The notes under the pieces: generated by a model
Told to the model about the DNA's origin: nothing
The model's input: the letters and a program-made list of their open reading frames with translations, nothing else
The model's database searches: none
NCBI GenBank assembly: GCA_016711265.1
Contig: JADJTI010000001.1
Span: 496,001 to 560,000 of the forward strand
DNA: 64,000 nt
Source of the DNA: Austwickia sp.
GTDB taxonomy: Bacteria > Actinomycetota > Actinomycetes > Actinomycetales > Dermatophilaceae
Direction of reading: 5' to 3'
Program-made: the position numbers and the translations under genes
Part shown: positions 8,216-16,440 of the stretch, piece after piece
How the letters are laid out: each line of letters starts with the position of its first letter
Numbering within the stretch: position 1 is the first letter of the stretch

Positions 8216-9472
8216 ATGACGCGCTCATCTCGCTCCCCGAAGGTGCTCGCCATCGTCCTCGCTGGTGGCGAGGGTAAGCGCCTGATGCCGCTGACCCAGG
8301 ACCGGGCCAAACCGGGGGTCCCGTTCGGCGGTATCTACCGCCTGATCGATTTCGCCTTGAGCAACGTCGTCAATTCCGGCTACCTCAAAGTTGTCGTCCT
8401 CACGCAATACAAGAGCCACAGCCTCGACCGACACGTCACCCGCACCTGGCGGATGTCGACCATGTTGGGTAACTACGTCGCTCCCATTCCGGCGCAGCAG
8501 CGGATGGGCAAGCAGTGGTACATGGGCAGCGCCGACGCGATCTACCAGAGCCTGAACACCCTCGAGGACGAGCGCCCCGACATCGTGATCGTCGTGGGGG
8601 CCGACCACGTCTACCGAATGGACTTCAGCCAGATGGTCGCCCAGCACCGGGAAACCGAGGCGGGCATCACGGTCGCGGCGATCCGTCAACCGATCAGCCT
8701 GGCCGACCAGTTCGGCGTCATCGAGGTCGACGACGCAGACGTTCACAAGGTCGGTCGCTGGCGGGAGAAGCCCACCGACGCCAAGGGCCTGCCGGACAAC
8801 CCCGGTGAGGTCCTGGCCTCCATGGGCAACTACGTCTTCGACGCCGACGTCTTGCGCGACGCGGTGATCAAGGACGCCGACAACGAGGACTCCAAGCACG
8901 ACATGGGCGGCGACATCGTCCCCTACTTCGTCGACCAGGGCAGCGCTTACGTCTACGACTTCAAGGACAACGTCGTGCCCGGCGCAACCGACCGGGATCG
9001 CGCGTACTGGCGCGACGTGGGAACCATCGACTCGTACTACGACGCCCACATGGATCTCATCTCGCTGACGCCCATCTTCAACCTCTACAACTACGACTGG
9101 CCGATCTACACGACGTACGAGCGGCCGTATCCGCCGGCGAAATTCGTGCACAACGAGACCGGCCGGATGGGCGAGGCCATCAACTCCGCGGTCTCCCCGG
9201 GCGTGGTGATCAGCGGCGCCAAGGTGGAGGGCTCGGTGGTCTCCCCCGGCTCGCACATCCACAGCTACTCCCAGGTCCACGACAGCGTCCTGCTGGACAA
9301 CGTCTGCATCGGGCGCAACGCCGTGGTCAACCGGGCGATCATCGACAAGAACGTGATCATCGACGACGGCGTGATGATCGGCACCGACGTCGAACACGAC
9401 CGCGCCCGCGGGCTGTCGGTCTCCGAAGGCGGCATCGTCACGGTCCCCAAGGGGATGCACATCACCCGCTGA
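8216..9472 (+). CDS. glgC: Glucose-1-phosphate adenylyltransferase
   Basis: A 418-residue enzyme that converts glucose 1-phosphate and ATP into ADP-glucose and pyrophosphate, the committed step of glycogen/alpha-glucan synthesis. The nucleotidyltransferase domain starts with AGGEGKRLMPLT (16-27) and RAKPGVPFGG (30-39). YMGSADAIYQSL and the VGADHVYRMD metal/sugar segment follow. The last ~100 residues form a left-handed beta-helix with hexapeptide-like repeats that carries allosteric regulation and the tetramer contacts. Length is normal for the family. It is divergent from glgA with a leaderless promoter, so the two genes can share regulation from an 85-base spacer. Confidence 0.97.
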   Translation: MTRSSRSPKVLAIVLAGGEGKRLMPLTQDRAKPGVPFGGIYRLIDFALSNVVNSGYLKVVVLTQYKSHSLDRHVTRTWRMSTMLGNYVAPIPAQQRMGKQWYMGSADAIYQSLNTLEDERPDIVIVVGADHVYRMDFSQMVAQHRETEAGITVAAIRQPISLADQFGVIEVDDADVHKVGRWREKPTDAKGLPDNPGEVLASMGNYVFDADVLRDAVIKDADNEDSKHDMGGDIVPYFVDQGSAYVYDFKDNVVPGATDRDRAYWRDVGTIDSYYDAHMDLISLTPIFNLYNYDWPIYTTYERPYPPAKFVHNETGRMGEAINSAVSPGVVISGAKVEGSVVSPGSHIHSYSQVHDSVLLDNVCIGRNAVVNRAIIDKNVIIDDGVMIGTDVEHDRARGLSVSEGGIVTVPKGMHITR

Positions 9473-9528
9473 TCACGCGCTGATCGCCAGCCAACGCTCC
9501 GGCCGCTCCGGCGCGCATACCCCCGCCC

Positions 9529-9534
9529 TAAGGT
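9529..9534 (+). promoter_or_regulatory. -10 element TAAGGT of a leaderless promoter (DUF1015 gene)
   Basis: TAAGGT, six bases (GGGGGT) and then ATG at 9541. Confidence 0.6.
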
Positions 9535-9540
9535 GGGGGT

Positions 9541-10722
9541 ATGCCTCGTTTCGAGCCTTTCGCAGCCCTGCGGTACGCCCCCGGAACCGATCTCGATGCG
9601 GTGATCGCACCGCCGTACGACGTGTTGTCCGATATCGATGTGGACGCGTTGCAGGCCCGCGACGCGCACAACATCGTCCACGTCGACGTGCCCCGGGGTG
9701 GGCCGCAGCGGTATACGGCGGCAGCGCGCCGGTTGCAGGACTGGATCGCCGAGGGCGTGCTGGTCGCCGACGAGCAGCCGTCCTTCACGGTGTACCGGAT
9801 GGGCTTCACCGACGAGAGCGGGGTACGCCGCGCCGTCGCCGGGGTCTTCGGGGCCCTGGAGGTGGTGGATGTCGATGCGGGCGGGGTGTTGCCCCACGAG
9901 CGGACCACGAAGAAGGCCTCCACCGACCGGCTGGACCTGACCCGGGCCACGGGATGCAACCTGTCACCGGTCTGGGGTCTGGCGTTGGCCAGCGGCCTGA
10001 CCGCCGAGCTGCAGGAACCCGGCGAACCGATGGGGTCGCTGCAGGTGGACGGGGTCGAGCACAGCGTCGAGCGGATCGTTGACCCGCAGCGGGTGGCCCG
10101 AATCAGCGCCGCAGTGGGCGCGGACGACGTCCTGATCGCGGACGGGCACCACCGGTACGGAATCTCCCGGATCTACCGGGACGAGCAGCGCGGTACGCCG
10201 TTGGCGGCGGCTGCCGAACTCACCCTCGCCTTCGTCCAGGAGCTGACCCCCGAGCAGCTGAGCATCGACGCGATTCACCGGCTCTACACCGGCGTCACCC
10301 ACGAGCAGGTGCGCGCTGACCTGTCCGAGTGCTTCGACCTGGCTCCGGCTCCCCGACCCGACGCCGAACTCCTGCAGAAGATGCGTCAGCGTGGAGCCTT
10401 GGCCCTGGTCGGACCGGACGGCAGCGCCCACTACCTGATCCCGAAGCCGCGCGCCTTTGACGGGGTGCGTTCCCTGGATGGGGCCTGGCTGGAGCACGCA
10501 CTGGCGAACTCAGCCGCGCAGGTGAGCTACCAGCACGGCGTACCGGAGGTGCTCGAGGCACTTCGTGGCGGCGCGGCGCAGGCGGCGGTGTTGATCCGCC
10601 CGACCAGCATCACCGAGATCGAGCGCACGGCCCGCGAGGGGCTGCTGATGCCGCCCAAGTCGACGTTCTTCACCCCGAAGCTGCGCACCGGCCTGGTCAT
10701 CCGGGACCTGCGCCTGGGGTGA
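9541..10722 (+). CDS. DUF1015 family protein
   Basis: A 393-residue protein of the DUF1015 family, whose biochemical role is not established. Characteristic family motifs are clear: APPYDV (23-28), the NIVHVDV region (44-50), HERT (119-122), ADGHHRYG (200-207), and a C-terminal MPPKSTFFTPKLRTGLVI segment. There is no signal peptide or membrane segment. The protein is complete and of normal length. The promoter is of the leaderless type, so it is probably transcribed alone. It converges with a GNAT gene 15 bases away. Confidence 0.93.
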   Translation: MPRFEPFAALRYAPGTDLDAVIAPPYDVLSDIDVDALQARDAHNIVHVDVPRGGPQRYTAAARRLQDWIAEGVLVADEQPSFTVYRMGFTDESGVRRAVAGVFGALEVVDVDAGGVLPHERTTKKASTDRLDLTRATGCNLSPVWGLALASGLTAELQEPGEPMGSLQVDGVEHSVERIVDPQRVARISAAVGADDVLIADGHHRYGISRIYRDEQRGTPLAAAAELTLAFVQELTPEQLSIDAIHRLYTGVTHEQVRADLSECFDLAPAPRPDAELLQKMRQRGALALVGPDGSAHYLIPKPRAFDGVRSLDGAWLEHALANSAAQVSYQHGVPEVLEALRGGAAQAAVLIRPTSITEIERTAREGLLMPPKSTFFTPKLRTGLVIRDLRLG

Positions 10723-10737
10723 GGCTGTCGACTCAGC

Positions 10738-11463
10738 TCAGGCGCGGCGTTCGGGGCGGTTGCTGAACAGCTGGATCGAACCGACCGGAACGAATCCGCA
10801 GTTCAACGCCGCCCGCAACGCGGACGCGTTGCCCGCAGGCGTACACGCGACCACGAGCTCGTTCTCGGGTACGCACGAGAGCGCCTGATGGAAGACGCCG
10901 GTGGCCAGCCCACGACCTTGATTCTCGGCGGCCACCGCGACGCTGACCTGACGCAACCCCGCCACGCCCTGGGAGATCACCACGACGTCGGTGTTACCGC
11001 TATCCCGGCTGCCGAGAACCTGCAGGTTCTGGCTGGTCCGGCGGACGTGTTCGACCAAGGGGTGCTTGCTCAGTTCCGGGCGGGACACCAGTGCCTGACT
11101 GCTTCCGCCGCCGGTGCCCACCCCGAGCATCAGCACCTCCAGGAAGTCGATCCACCCGTTGGCGCCGGCCAGGGCGGACACCACGCTGGGGTGATGGGCC
11201 ATCCCGAGTCCGTTGACCCCGAGGTCGGCCAGGGTGGCGTCGCTGACGTCGTAGGACACCGCAAGGATGGCATGGCCTGCGAGCGCGATGATCGCCTGGT
11301 GCTGCTGGGACCAGGGTGAGACCCGGGTCCAGCCACCGTCGGCCTGTCGGAACTGTCCGGCAGCCACGTCGCGGAGCAGGCGGGCCAGCGGATGGCGGGC
11401 CGGAGTCCAGACGCGGTCGTCGATGGTCATCGGCGCCAGGGTCTGGGCGCGGTGTCCGAACAC
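10738..11463 (-). CDS. GNAT family N-acetyltransferase
   Basis: A 241-residue protein with a C-terminal GNAT fold (about residues 130-235). The acetyl-CoA pyrophosphate loop is QGRGLA, within VAVAAENQGRGLATGVFHQAL, followed by NASALRAALNCGFVPVG, the usual late GNAT segment. The N-terminal ~120 residues are not recognisable and may be a second, degenerate GNAT-like half. The acceptor is unknown. I chose GTG 11463, behind AGGGGA. A more upstream GTG (11535) would lie beyond the hairpin that ends fabI, and ATG 11430 is the alternative. Confidence 0.8.
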   Translation of the reverse strand: MFGHRAQTLAPMTIDDRVWTPARHPLARLLRDVAAGQFRQADGGWTRVSPWSQQHQAIIALAGHAILAVSYDVSDATLADLGVNGLGMAHHPSVVSALAGANGWIDFLEVLMLGVGTGGGSSQALVSRPELSKHPLVEHVRRTSQNLQVLGSRDSGNTDVVVISQGVAGLRQVSVAVAAENQGRGLATGVFHQALSCVPENELVVACTPAGNASALRAALNCGFVPVGSIQLFSNRPERRA

Positions 11464-11506
11464 GGGAGGTTCCCCTCGGTAATCCCTTCGCGGGGGAGGA
11501 CGTGGC

Positions 11507-11555
11507 GTGAGCCCCGGGCCAGACGGTTCGGTCACTCAACCTGGCCCAGGCTCAC
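11507..11555 (-). terminator. Terminator hairpin downstream of fabI
   Basis: GTGAGCC pairs with GGCTCAC and, inside it, GGGCCAG pairs with CTGGCCC. This gives a 14-bp stem with a small internal bulge and an 18-base loop, about 100 bases past the fabI stop. It probably insulates the GNAT gene. Confidence 0.65.
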
Positions 11556-11653
11556 CCCTCACATCGGCGATTACCGGCCGCAGTGTAGGGAATCCGTGCA
11601 CCTGATCGGACGTCCGCCAGGGGGTACCGGCCTGCGCTGGTGCGGTGATCGGC

Positions 11654-12412
11654 TTACTGCCCCATCGCGTGAACCCCGCCGTCCACGTGGACGATCTCCC
11701 CCGTGGTGGCAGGGAACCAGTCCGACAGCAGGGCAGCGCACGCCTTGGCGGCCGGGACCGGGTCCTTCACGTCCCATCCCAGCGGTGCCCGCTCCCCCCA
11801 GGCCGCGAACTGGTCGAACTCGGGGATGGCGTTGGCCGCTGCCGTCCGGATCGGCCCCGCGGCGACCAGGTTGCAGCGAATCCCCCGGGCCCCCAGGTCC
11901 CGGGCCAGGTACCGATTCGTCGATTCGAAGGCGGCTTTGGCCACTCCCATCCAGTCGTACACCGGCCAGGCGACACTGGCATCCAGGGTCAGTCCGACCA
12001 CGGCTGAGCCGGCGGGCATGACCGGTAGGCAACCGACGGTCAGCGCCTTCAACGAGTACGCCGAAACGTGCATGGCGACCGCGACGTCCTCCCACGGCGC
12101 CCCGAGGAAGTCGAAGGCGCCGGGCGGCGCGTACCCGATGGAGTGCAGCACACCGTCCAGCCGATCGACGTGCTCCCCCACTCGTTCGGCCAGGGTGGCC
12201 ACGTGATCGGCGTCGGCGACGTCGAGTTCCAGGACCGGTGCCGGGCGCGGGAGCCGGCGCGCGATGGTGGTGGTGATCTTCATGGCCCGCCCGAATGAGG
12301 TCAGCACGATCTGCGCGCCCTCCTCCTGGGCGATCCGGGCCACGTGAAAGGCGATCGAGGCGTCGGTCAACACCCCGGTGATGAGCAACGTCTTACCCTC
12401 GAGCAGCGGCAT
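11654..12412 (-). CDS. fabI: Enoyl-[acyl-carrier-protein] reductase, InhA type
   Basis: A 252-residue NADH-dependent enoyl-ACP reductase that completes each round of fatty-acid elongation (FAS II). The N-terminal KTLLITGVLTDASIAFHVAR is the nucleotide-binding segment of the FabI/InhA class. The catalytic pair is Tyr152 and Lys159 in YDWMGVAKAA, the Y-x6-K spacing typical of InhA. It lies 69 bases downstream of fabG, repeating the mycobacterial mabA-inhA arrangement, so the two are co-transcribed. It is a member of the isoniazid/triclosan target family. Confidence 0.96.
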   Translation of the reverse strand: MPLLEGKTLLITGVLTDASIAFHVARIAQEEGAQIVLTSFGRAMKITTTIARRLPRPAPVLELDVADADHVATLAERVGEHVDRLDGVLHSIGYAPPGAFDFLGAPWEDVAVAMHVSAYSLKALTVGCLPVMPAGSAVVGLTLDASVAWPVYDWMGVAKAAFESTNRYLARDLGARGIRCNLVAAGPIRTAAANAIPEFDQFAAWGERAPLGWDVKDPVPAAKACAALLSDWFPATTGEIVHVDGGVHAMGQ

Positions 12413-12481
12413 TGCCGGGCGATCCTTCCGTCGTGGCTGAGCGTTCGTGCCGGTCGTGCAAGCGGCGTGTGGCCGGTTCGG

Positions 12482-13231
12482 TCAGTGGCCCATCCCGAGG
12501 CCGCCGTCCACCGGTAGCACGGCGCCGTTGACGTAGCCCGCCTCCGGCGAGGCCAGGAATCGTACGGCGGCTGCCACCTCGGCGGTGGCGCCGAACCGCG
12601 CGGCGGGAATCGAGGCCAGGTAGAGGTCGCGCCGCTCGGGGGGGAGGTCGGCCGTCATGGCGGTGTCGATGAACCCCGGGGCGACGACATTGGCGGTGAT
12701 CCGCCGCCCGCCCAGCTCGCGAGCGATCGAGCGGGCCACCCCCACCAGGCCCGCCTTGGAGGCGGCGTAGTTGACCTGACCGGGAGACCCGTACAGCCCG
12801 ACCACGCTGGAGATGAAGATCATCCGGCCTCGCTTGAGCCGGAGCATGCCGCGGCTGGCCCGGCGGGCACAGCGGATCACCCCGGCGAGGTTGGTCGCGA
12901 TCACCTCGTCCAGGTCCTCATCACTCATCCGCAGCAGCAACTGGTCCCGGGTGATCCCCGCGTTGGCCACCAGGATCTCGACCGGTCCGCCGAGCAGCTT
13001 CTCCGCCGCGTCGAACGCCGCCACGATGGAGGCTGGGTCCTGGACCTCCAGCGGGACGGCGTCCAGGCCTTCGGGGGCCGAGCCGCTGCGGCAGCCAACC
13101 ACGACGCGGTACCCGGCCGCCCGCAGGTCCGTGGCGATGGCCAGCCCGATCCCCCGGTTGCCGCCGGTGACCAGAGCGGTCCGGCCGAGTGGGGCGTCCG
13201 GGGTGGGTGCTGCCGAAGGAGCGGCTGACAT
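12482..13231 (-). CDS. fabG: 3-oxoacyl-[acyl-carrier-protein] reductase
   Basis: A 249-residue short-chain dehydrogenase that reduces beta-ketoacyl-ACP with NADPH. TGGNRGIG (22-29) is the cofactor loop and NAG is at 90-92. The catalytic Ser is at 141/142, and Tyr155-Lys159 lie in NYAASKAG. The first ~15 residues are a disordered Ala/Pro stretch, as in MabA. The ATG at 13231 is preceded by an excellent SD (GAGGAGGACC) and, about 55 bases upstream, TAGGGT as -10, so this gene has a leader. It leads a two-gene operon with fabI. Confidence 0.95.
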   Translation of the reverse strand: MSAAPSAAPTPDAPLGRTALVTGGNRGIGLAIATDLRAAGYRVVVGCRSGSAPEGLDAVPLEVQDPASIVAAFDAAEKLLGGPVEILVANAGITRDQLLLRMSDEDLDEVIATNLAGVIRCARRASRGMLRLKRGRMIFISSVVGLYGSPGQVNYAASKAGLVGVARSIARELGGRRITANVVAPGFIDTAMTADLPPERRDLYLASIPAARFGATAEVAAAVRFLASPEAGYVNGAVLPVDGGLGMGH

Positions 13232-13286
13232 GGTCCTCCTCGATGACCGACGCGGGTGCGGGCACTCGATCTCCCGCTCGGCGACA

Positions 13287-13292
13287 ACCCTA
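13287..13292 (-). promoter_or_regulatory. -10 element TAGGGT of the fabG-fabI promoter
   Basis: On the minus strand TAGGGT lies 55 bases before the fabG ATG, leaving a leader of about 50 nt with a strong SD. Confidence 0.5.
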
Positions 13293-13334
13293 TGCACTAC
13301 CCGGGGGTAAGGGGTCGACCGGGCCCACCACGCG

Positions 13335-13340
13335 TAGGCT
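13335..13340 (+). promoter_or_regulatory. -10 element TAGGCT of a leaderless promoter (DUF3099 gene)
   Basis: TAGGCT, six bases and then GTG at 13347. Confidence 0.65.
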
Positions 13341-13346
13341 GGCGGC

Positions 13347-13691
13347 GTGTGGCTGAGACCGCGAGGACCCGAGGGCACGGTGCACTCGATCTCCGCGCTG
13401 CCCACTTCGCTGCGCGATGACCAGTCCGACCGGATCCGCCATTACGTCATCTCGATGGGCATCCGCACCGCCTGCTTCGTCCTCGCCGGCATGTTCGCGG
13501 TCGTGTTCCGATGGACGCCCGGAGTGTGGCTCTGTCTCATCGCCGCGGTCGTTCTGCCCTACCCGGCGGTGGTCCTGGCCAACAATGCCAGCAACAAGAA
13601 GTCCCACTTCATCGAACCGGTGACCCCGGTGCGGGAGATCGGCACGGCCGAAGACCAGCAGCGGGGCCCTGGCCCCGGTGAGAGCTGGTAG
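13347..13691 (+). CDS. DUF3099 membrane protein
   Basis: A 114-residue small membrane protein of the actinobacterial DUF3099 family, function unknown. The pattern is a polar N-terminus with SLRDDQSDRIRHYVISMGIRT, two close membrane helices (about residues 42-58 and 60-78, separated by WTPG), and a charged C-terminal tail. The GTG start follows TAGGCT by six bases (leaderless). It stands back to back with fabG and converges with moaA; neither neighbour explains its job. Confidence 0.87.
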   Translation: MWLRPRGPEGTVHSISALPTSLRDDQSDRIRHYVISMGIRTACFVLAGMFAVVFRWTPGVWLCLIAAVVLPYPAVVLANNASNKKSHFIEPVTPVREIGTAEDQQRGPGPGESW

Positions 13692-13703
13692 CGCGACCGC
13701 AGG

Positions 13704-14795
13704 TCAGCCGCCGATCGCGGACATCGGCCTGGTCGGCTGGGTGAAGTCCGGGTCGCCGATCCCGTGCCCACGCGCCTTACGCCACATCTCCCCCCGGATC
13801 AGCCGGATCAGGTCGGCATCGCTCGCCCCGTCCCGCATCGGCCCGCGCAGGTCAGCCTCGCCGCGGGCGAACAGGCAGTTGCGCACCATCCCGTCGGCCG
13901 TGAGCCGGACCCGATCGCACGCGGCACAGAACGGCGCGGTGACGCTGGCGATGATGCCGACGGTGGCCGGGCCCCCGTCGACGAGGTAGGTTTCGGCGGG
14001 CGCGCTGCCGCGACCGGGCACCGGGGTGAGGGTGTGCTGTTCACTCAGGCCGCGCCGTACCTCTTCTGCCGTCACCATCTGCTCACGCGCCCACGAATGC
14101 TGGGCGTCCAACGGCATCTGTTCGATGAAACGCAGCTGGTACCCGCGTTCCAGGCACCAGTGCAGCAGATCGAGGCCCTGGTGGTCGTTGACGCCGCGCA
14201 TCAGGACCGCGTTGACCTTCACCGGATGCAGCCCGGCGGCGTCAGCGGCCGCCAACCCGGAGACGACGTCCTCCCACCGGTCGCGTCGAGTCAGGGCGGC
14301 GAACGTCGCCCGGTCCGGGGTGTCCAAGCTGACGTTCACCCGGTCCAGGCCCGCCTCAGCCAACGCCGTTGCCTGGGCGGCCAGTCCGAGTCCGTTGGTC
14401 GTCAGGGCGATCGAGGGCCGGGGCTCCAGTGAGGTGATCGCGGCGATCAGTTCGGGCAGTCGCGGGCGCAGCAGCGGCTCGCCGCCGGTCAGCCGGATCT
14501 GGGTCACGCCCAGCCCCACGAAGACGGCGAGCACCCGCAGCAGTTCCTCATCGCTGAGCATCTGCGGCTTGGCGAGCCAGGGCAACCCTTCCGCCGGCAT
14601 GCAGTACGTGCACCGCAGATTGCAGTGGTCGGTCAGCGAGACCCGCAGGTCGGTGGCGATCCGCCCGAAGGTGTCGACGAGGCGGCCCGGGCGTGGGGAC
14701 TGCGGCCCCGGTACGACGTCAACCGACACGTCCGCGCGGACCTCCTGCTGCCTCCCCTGGTGCCTCGCGCCGTGCTCCTCGCCTGCGTCCGCCAT
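13704..14795 (-). CDS. moaA: GTP 3',8-cyclase (molybdenum cofactor biosynthesis)
   Basis: A 363-residue radical-SAM enzyme that, with MoaC, converts GTP to cyclic pyranopterin monophosphate. The radical-SAM cluster motif is C58-x3-C62-x2-C65, and TGGEP follows near residue 100. The second C-terminal [4Fe-4S] ligands are C290, C293 and C307. The protein ends in Gly-Gly (SAIGG), a tail needed for activity in characterised MoaA. No other moa gene is adjacent. The start ATG has TAGGCT seven bases upstream, so the message is probably leaderless. The first 40 residues are a poorly conserved extension. Confidence 0.95.
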   Translation of the reverse strand: MADAGEEHGARHQGRQQEVRADVSVDVVPGPQSPRPGRLVDTFGRIATDLRVSLTDHCNLRCTYCMPAEGLPWLAKPQMLSDEELLRVLAVFVGLGVTQIRLTGGEPLLRPRLPELIAAITSLEPRPSIALTTNGLGLAAQATALAEAGLDRVNVSLDTPDRATFAALTRRDRWEDVVSGLAAADAAGLHPVKVNAVLMRGVNDHQGLDLLHWCLERGYQLRFIEQMPLDAQHSWAREQMVTAEEVRRGLSEQHTLTPVPGRGSAPAETYLVDGGPATVGIIASVTAPFCAACDRVRLTADGMVRNCLFARGEADLRGPMRDGASDADLIRLIRGEMWRKARGHGIGDPDFTQPTRPMSAIGG

Positions 14796-14802
14796 GTCGG
14801 CC

Positions 14803-14808
14803 AGCCTA
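14803..14808 (-). promoter_or_regulatory. -10 element TAGGCT of a leaderless promoter (moaA)
   Basis: On the minus strand TAGGCT, seven bases and then ATG at 14795. It lies only seven bases from the SURF1 -10 on the other strand. Confidence 0.65.
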
Positions 14809-14814
14809 GACGGG

Positions 14815-14820
14815 TAGCGT
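14815..14820 (+). promoter_or_regulatory. -10 element TAGCGT of a leaderless promoter (SURF1 gene)
   Basis: TAGCGT, seven bases and then GTG at 14828. The moaA and SURF1 starts are 32 bases apart, so the two promoters must overlap. Confidence 0.65.
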
Positions 14821-14827
14821 CGAGCAC

Positions 14828-15640
14828 GTGATTCGGCTGCTGCTCACTCGTCGCTGGCTGGGGGCCCTGGCGCTGGCCACGGTGTTCGCGGCGGTCTGCG
14901 TGGGCCTGGGCCGCTGGCAGTACGGGCGCCACGAGGAGCGTTCGGCGGACGTGGCCCTCGTGCAGCGCCACTACACGGCCGAGTCGGTGTCGTTGGATTC
15001 GGTGCTTCCGGTCGGGGCGACGTTGAGCGAGCAGGCGATCTGGACCCGGACCCGGGTCGTCGGCACCTACCTGCCGCACCACCAACTGTTCGTGCGCAAC
15101 CGCCCGCAGAACGTCGTCTACGGCTACGAGGTGCTGGTGCCTCTCCAGCTGGCCGACGGGTCGGCGCTGCTGGTCGACCGGGGCTGGGTCAAGAACGCCG
15201 AGCGCGCCGACATCCTGCCCGAGGTGCCGGCGGCTCCCGCCGGGCCCGTGGAGGTGACCGGCTGGCTGCGGCGCAGTGAACCGGATCTAGAGCGGGACCT
15301 GCCGCGCGGCCAGTTGGCCTCGATCCATGTCGACGGCGCAGCGGCCCAGACCGGACTGCCGTTGCGGGGCGGGTACCTGATCCTGGACCAGGAACGGCCC
15401 GAATCGGGCGCGACGCCACCCCGCCCGAAACCCCTGCTGCCGCCGGAGGCCGACACCGGGCCGCACTTCGCCTACGCCCTGCAGTGGTGGCTGGCCTCGC
15501 TGGTGGGATACGTCATGGTGGGCGTGTACGCGCGGCGGGAGCTGCGCGATCAGCAGCTCCTGGAGGGCATCCTGGCAGGCCGCCCGGCGCCGGCGACCCG
15601 GCCCAAGAAGGTCCGCATCTGGGACGAAGAAGACGCCTGA
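14828..15640 (+). CDS. SURF1 family cytochrome oxidase biogenesis protein
   Basis: A 270-residue membrane protein of the SURF1/Shy1 family, which aids insertion of heme a into cytochrome c oxidase subunit I. Two membrane helices flank a large external domain: helix 1 about residues 11-29, ending in the family motif LGRWQ, and helix 2 about 216-237 (FAYALQWWLASLVGYVMVG). Between them are VVGTYLPHHQLFVRNR and LLVDRGWVKN, typical SURF1 segments. The GTG start fits a leaderless promoter. Heme A genes ctaA and ctaB lie about 24-27 kb downstream, matching its inferred role. Confidence 0.92.
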   Translation: MIRLLLTRRWLGALALATVFAAVCVGLGRWQYGRHEERSADVALVQRHYTAESVSLDSVLPVGATLSEQAIWTRTRVVGTYLPHHQLFVRNRPQNVVYGYEVLVPLQLADGSALLVDRGWVKNAERADILPEVPAAPAGPVEVTGWLRRSEPDLERDLPRGQLASIHVDGAAAQTGLPLRGGYLILDQERPESGATPPRPKPLLPPEADTGPHFAYALQWWLASLVGYVMVGVYARRELRDQQLLEGILAGRPAPATRPKKVRIWDEEDA

Positions 15641-15672
15641 GCGGCACGGGGTTGGCATGGGAGCATGACGGC

Positions 15673-16431
15673 ATGGATCTGGGCCTACGCGATCGTGTCT
15701 ACCTTGTCACGGGTGCCTCGGCGGGCCTCGGCCTGGCCAGCGCCACCGCCTTGGTCGCCGACGGCGCCAAGGTCGTCATCTGCTCCCGCCACCAGGAGCG
15801 GGTTGACGCTGCGGTGGCCTCCCTGGGTGGGGCCGGCCACGCCTGCGGCCTGGCGCTCGACCTCGCCGACCAAGCGTCCGCGCAGCGGCTCGTGGACACC
15901 GCGGCCGACACGTTCGGGCGTCTTGACGGCGCGGTGCTGTCGGTCGGCGGCCCCCCGGCCGGTGGCGTGGGCAGCGTCGAGGACGAGGTCTGGCGGTCGG
16001 CGTTCGAGTCGGTCTTCCTCGGGCCGTTGCGGGTCGCCCGGGCCGTGCTCGAGTACGACGACGCCATGGCCGTCACGTTCGTCCTGTCCACCTCGGTGCG
16101 GGCGCCGGTGGCCAACCTCGGCATCTCCAACGCCCTGCGACCGGGCCTGGCCGGTGCCGCCAAATCGCTGGCCGACGAGTTCGGGCCGCGTGGGTCACGG
16201 GTGCTGGCGGTGTTGCCTGGCCGGATCCTGACCGACCGGATCACCGAGCTGGAGAGCGCCGCGCCCGATCCGGTTGCCTTGCGGGCGTCGGTGACGGCTC
16301 AGATCCCGCTGGGCCGGTACGGCGAACCTGCCGAGCTGGGCCGGGTGGCAGCCTTCCTGGTCTCCCCCGCCGCGTCGTACCTGACCGGCTTCGCGGTACC
16401 CGTGGACGGCGGGCTGACCCGCTTCTTCTAG
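15673..16431 (+). CDS. Short-chain dehydrogenase/reductase
   Basis: A 252-residue SDR oxidoreductase. The cofactor loop is TGASAGLG near residue 12, and the acidic/basic pattern after strand 2 (VICSRHQERVD) suggests NADP preference. The usual catalytic Tyr-x3-Lys is not obvious: where YxxxK is expected the sequence reads NALRPGLAGAAKSLADE, so the Tyr appears replaced while the Lys may remain. The C-terminus, SYLTGFAVPVDGGLTRFF, is typical of the family. The substrate is unknown, and with an altered catalytic centre it may not be a classical reductase. It follows SURF1 by 32 bases without a clear promoter of its own. Confidence 0.87.
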   Translation: MDLGLRDRVYLVTGASAGLGLASATALVADGAKVVICSRHQERVDAAVASLGGAGHACGLALDLADQASAQRLVDTAADTFGRLDGAVLSVGGPPAGGVGSVEDEVWRSAFESVFLGPLRVARAVLEYDDAMAVTFVLSTSVRAPVANLGISNALRPGLAGAAKSLADEFGPRGSRVLAVLPGRILTDRITELESAAPDPVALRASVTAQIPLGRYGEPAELGRVAAFLVSPAASYLTGFAVPVDGGLTRFF

Positions 16432-16440
16432 AGCGGCCCC

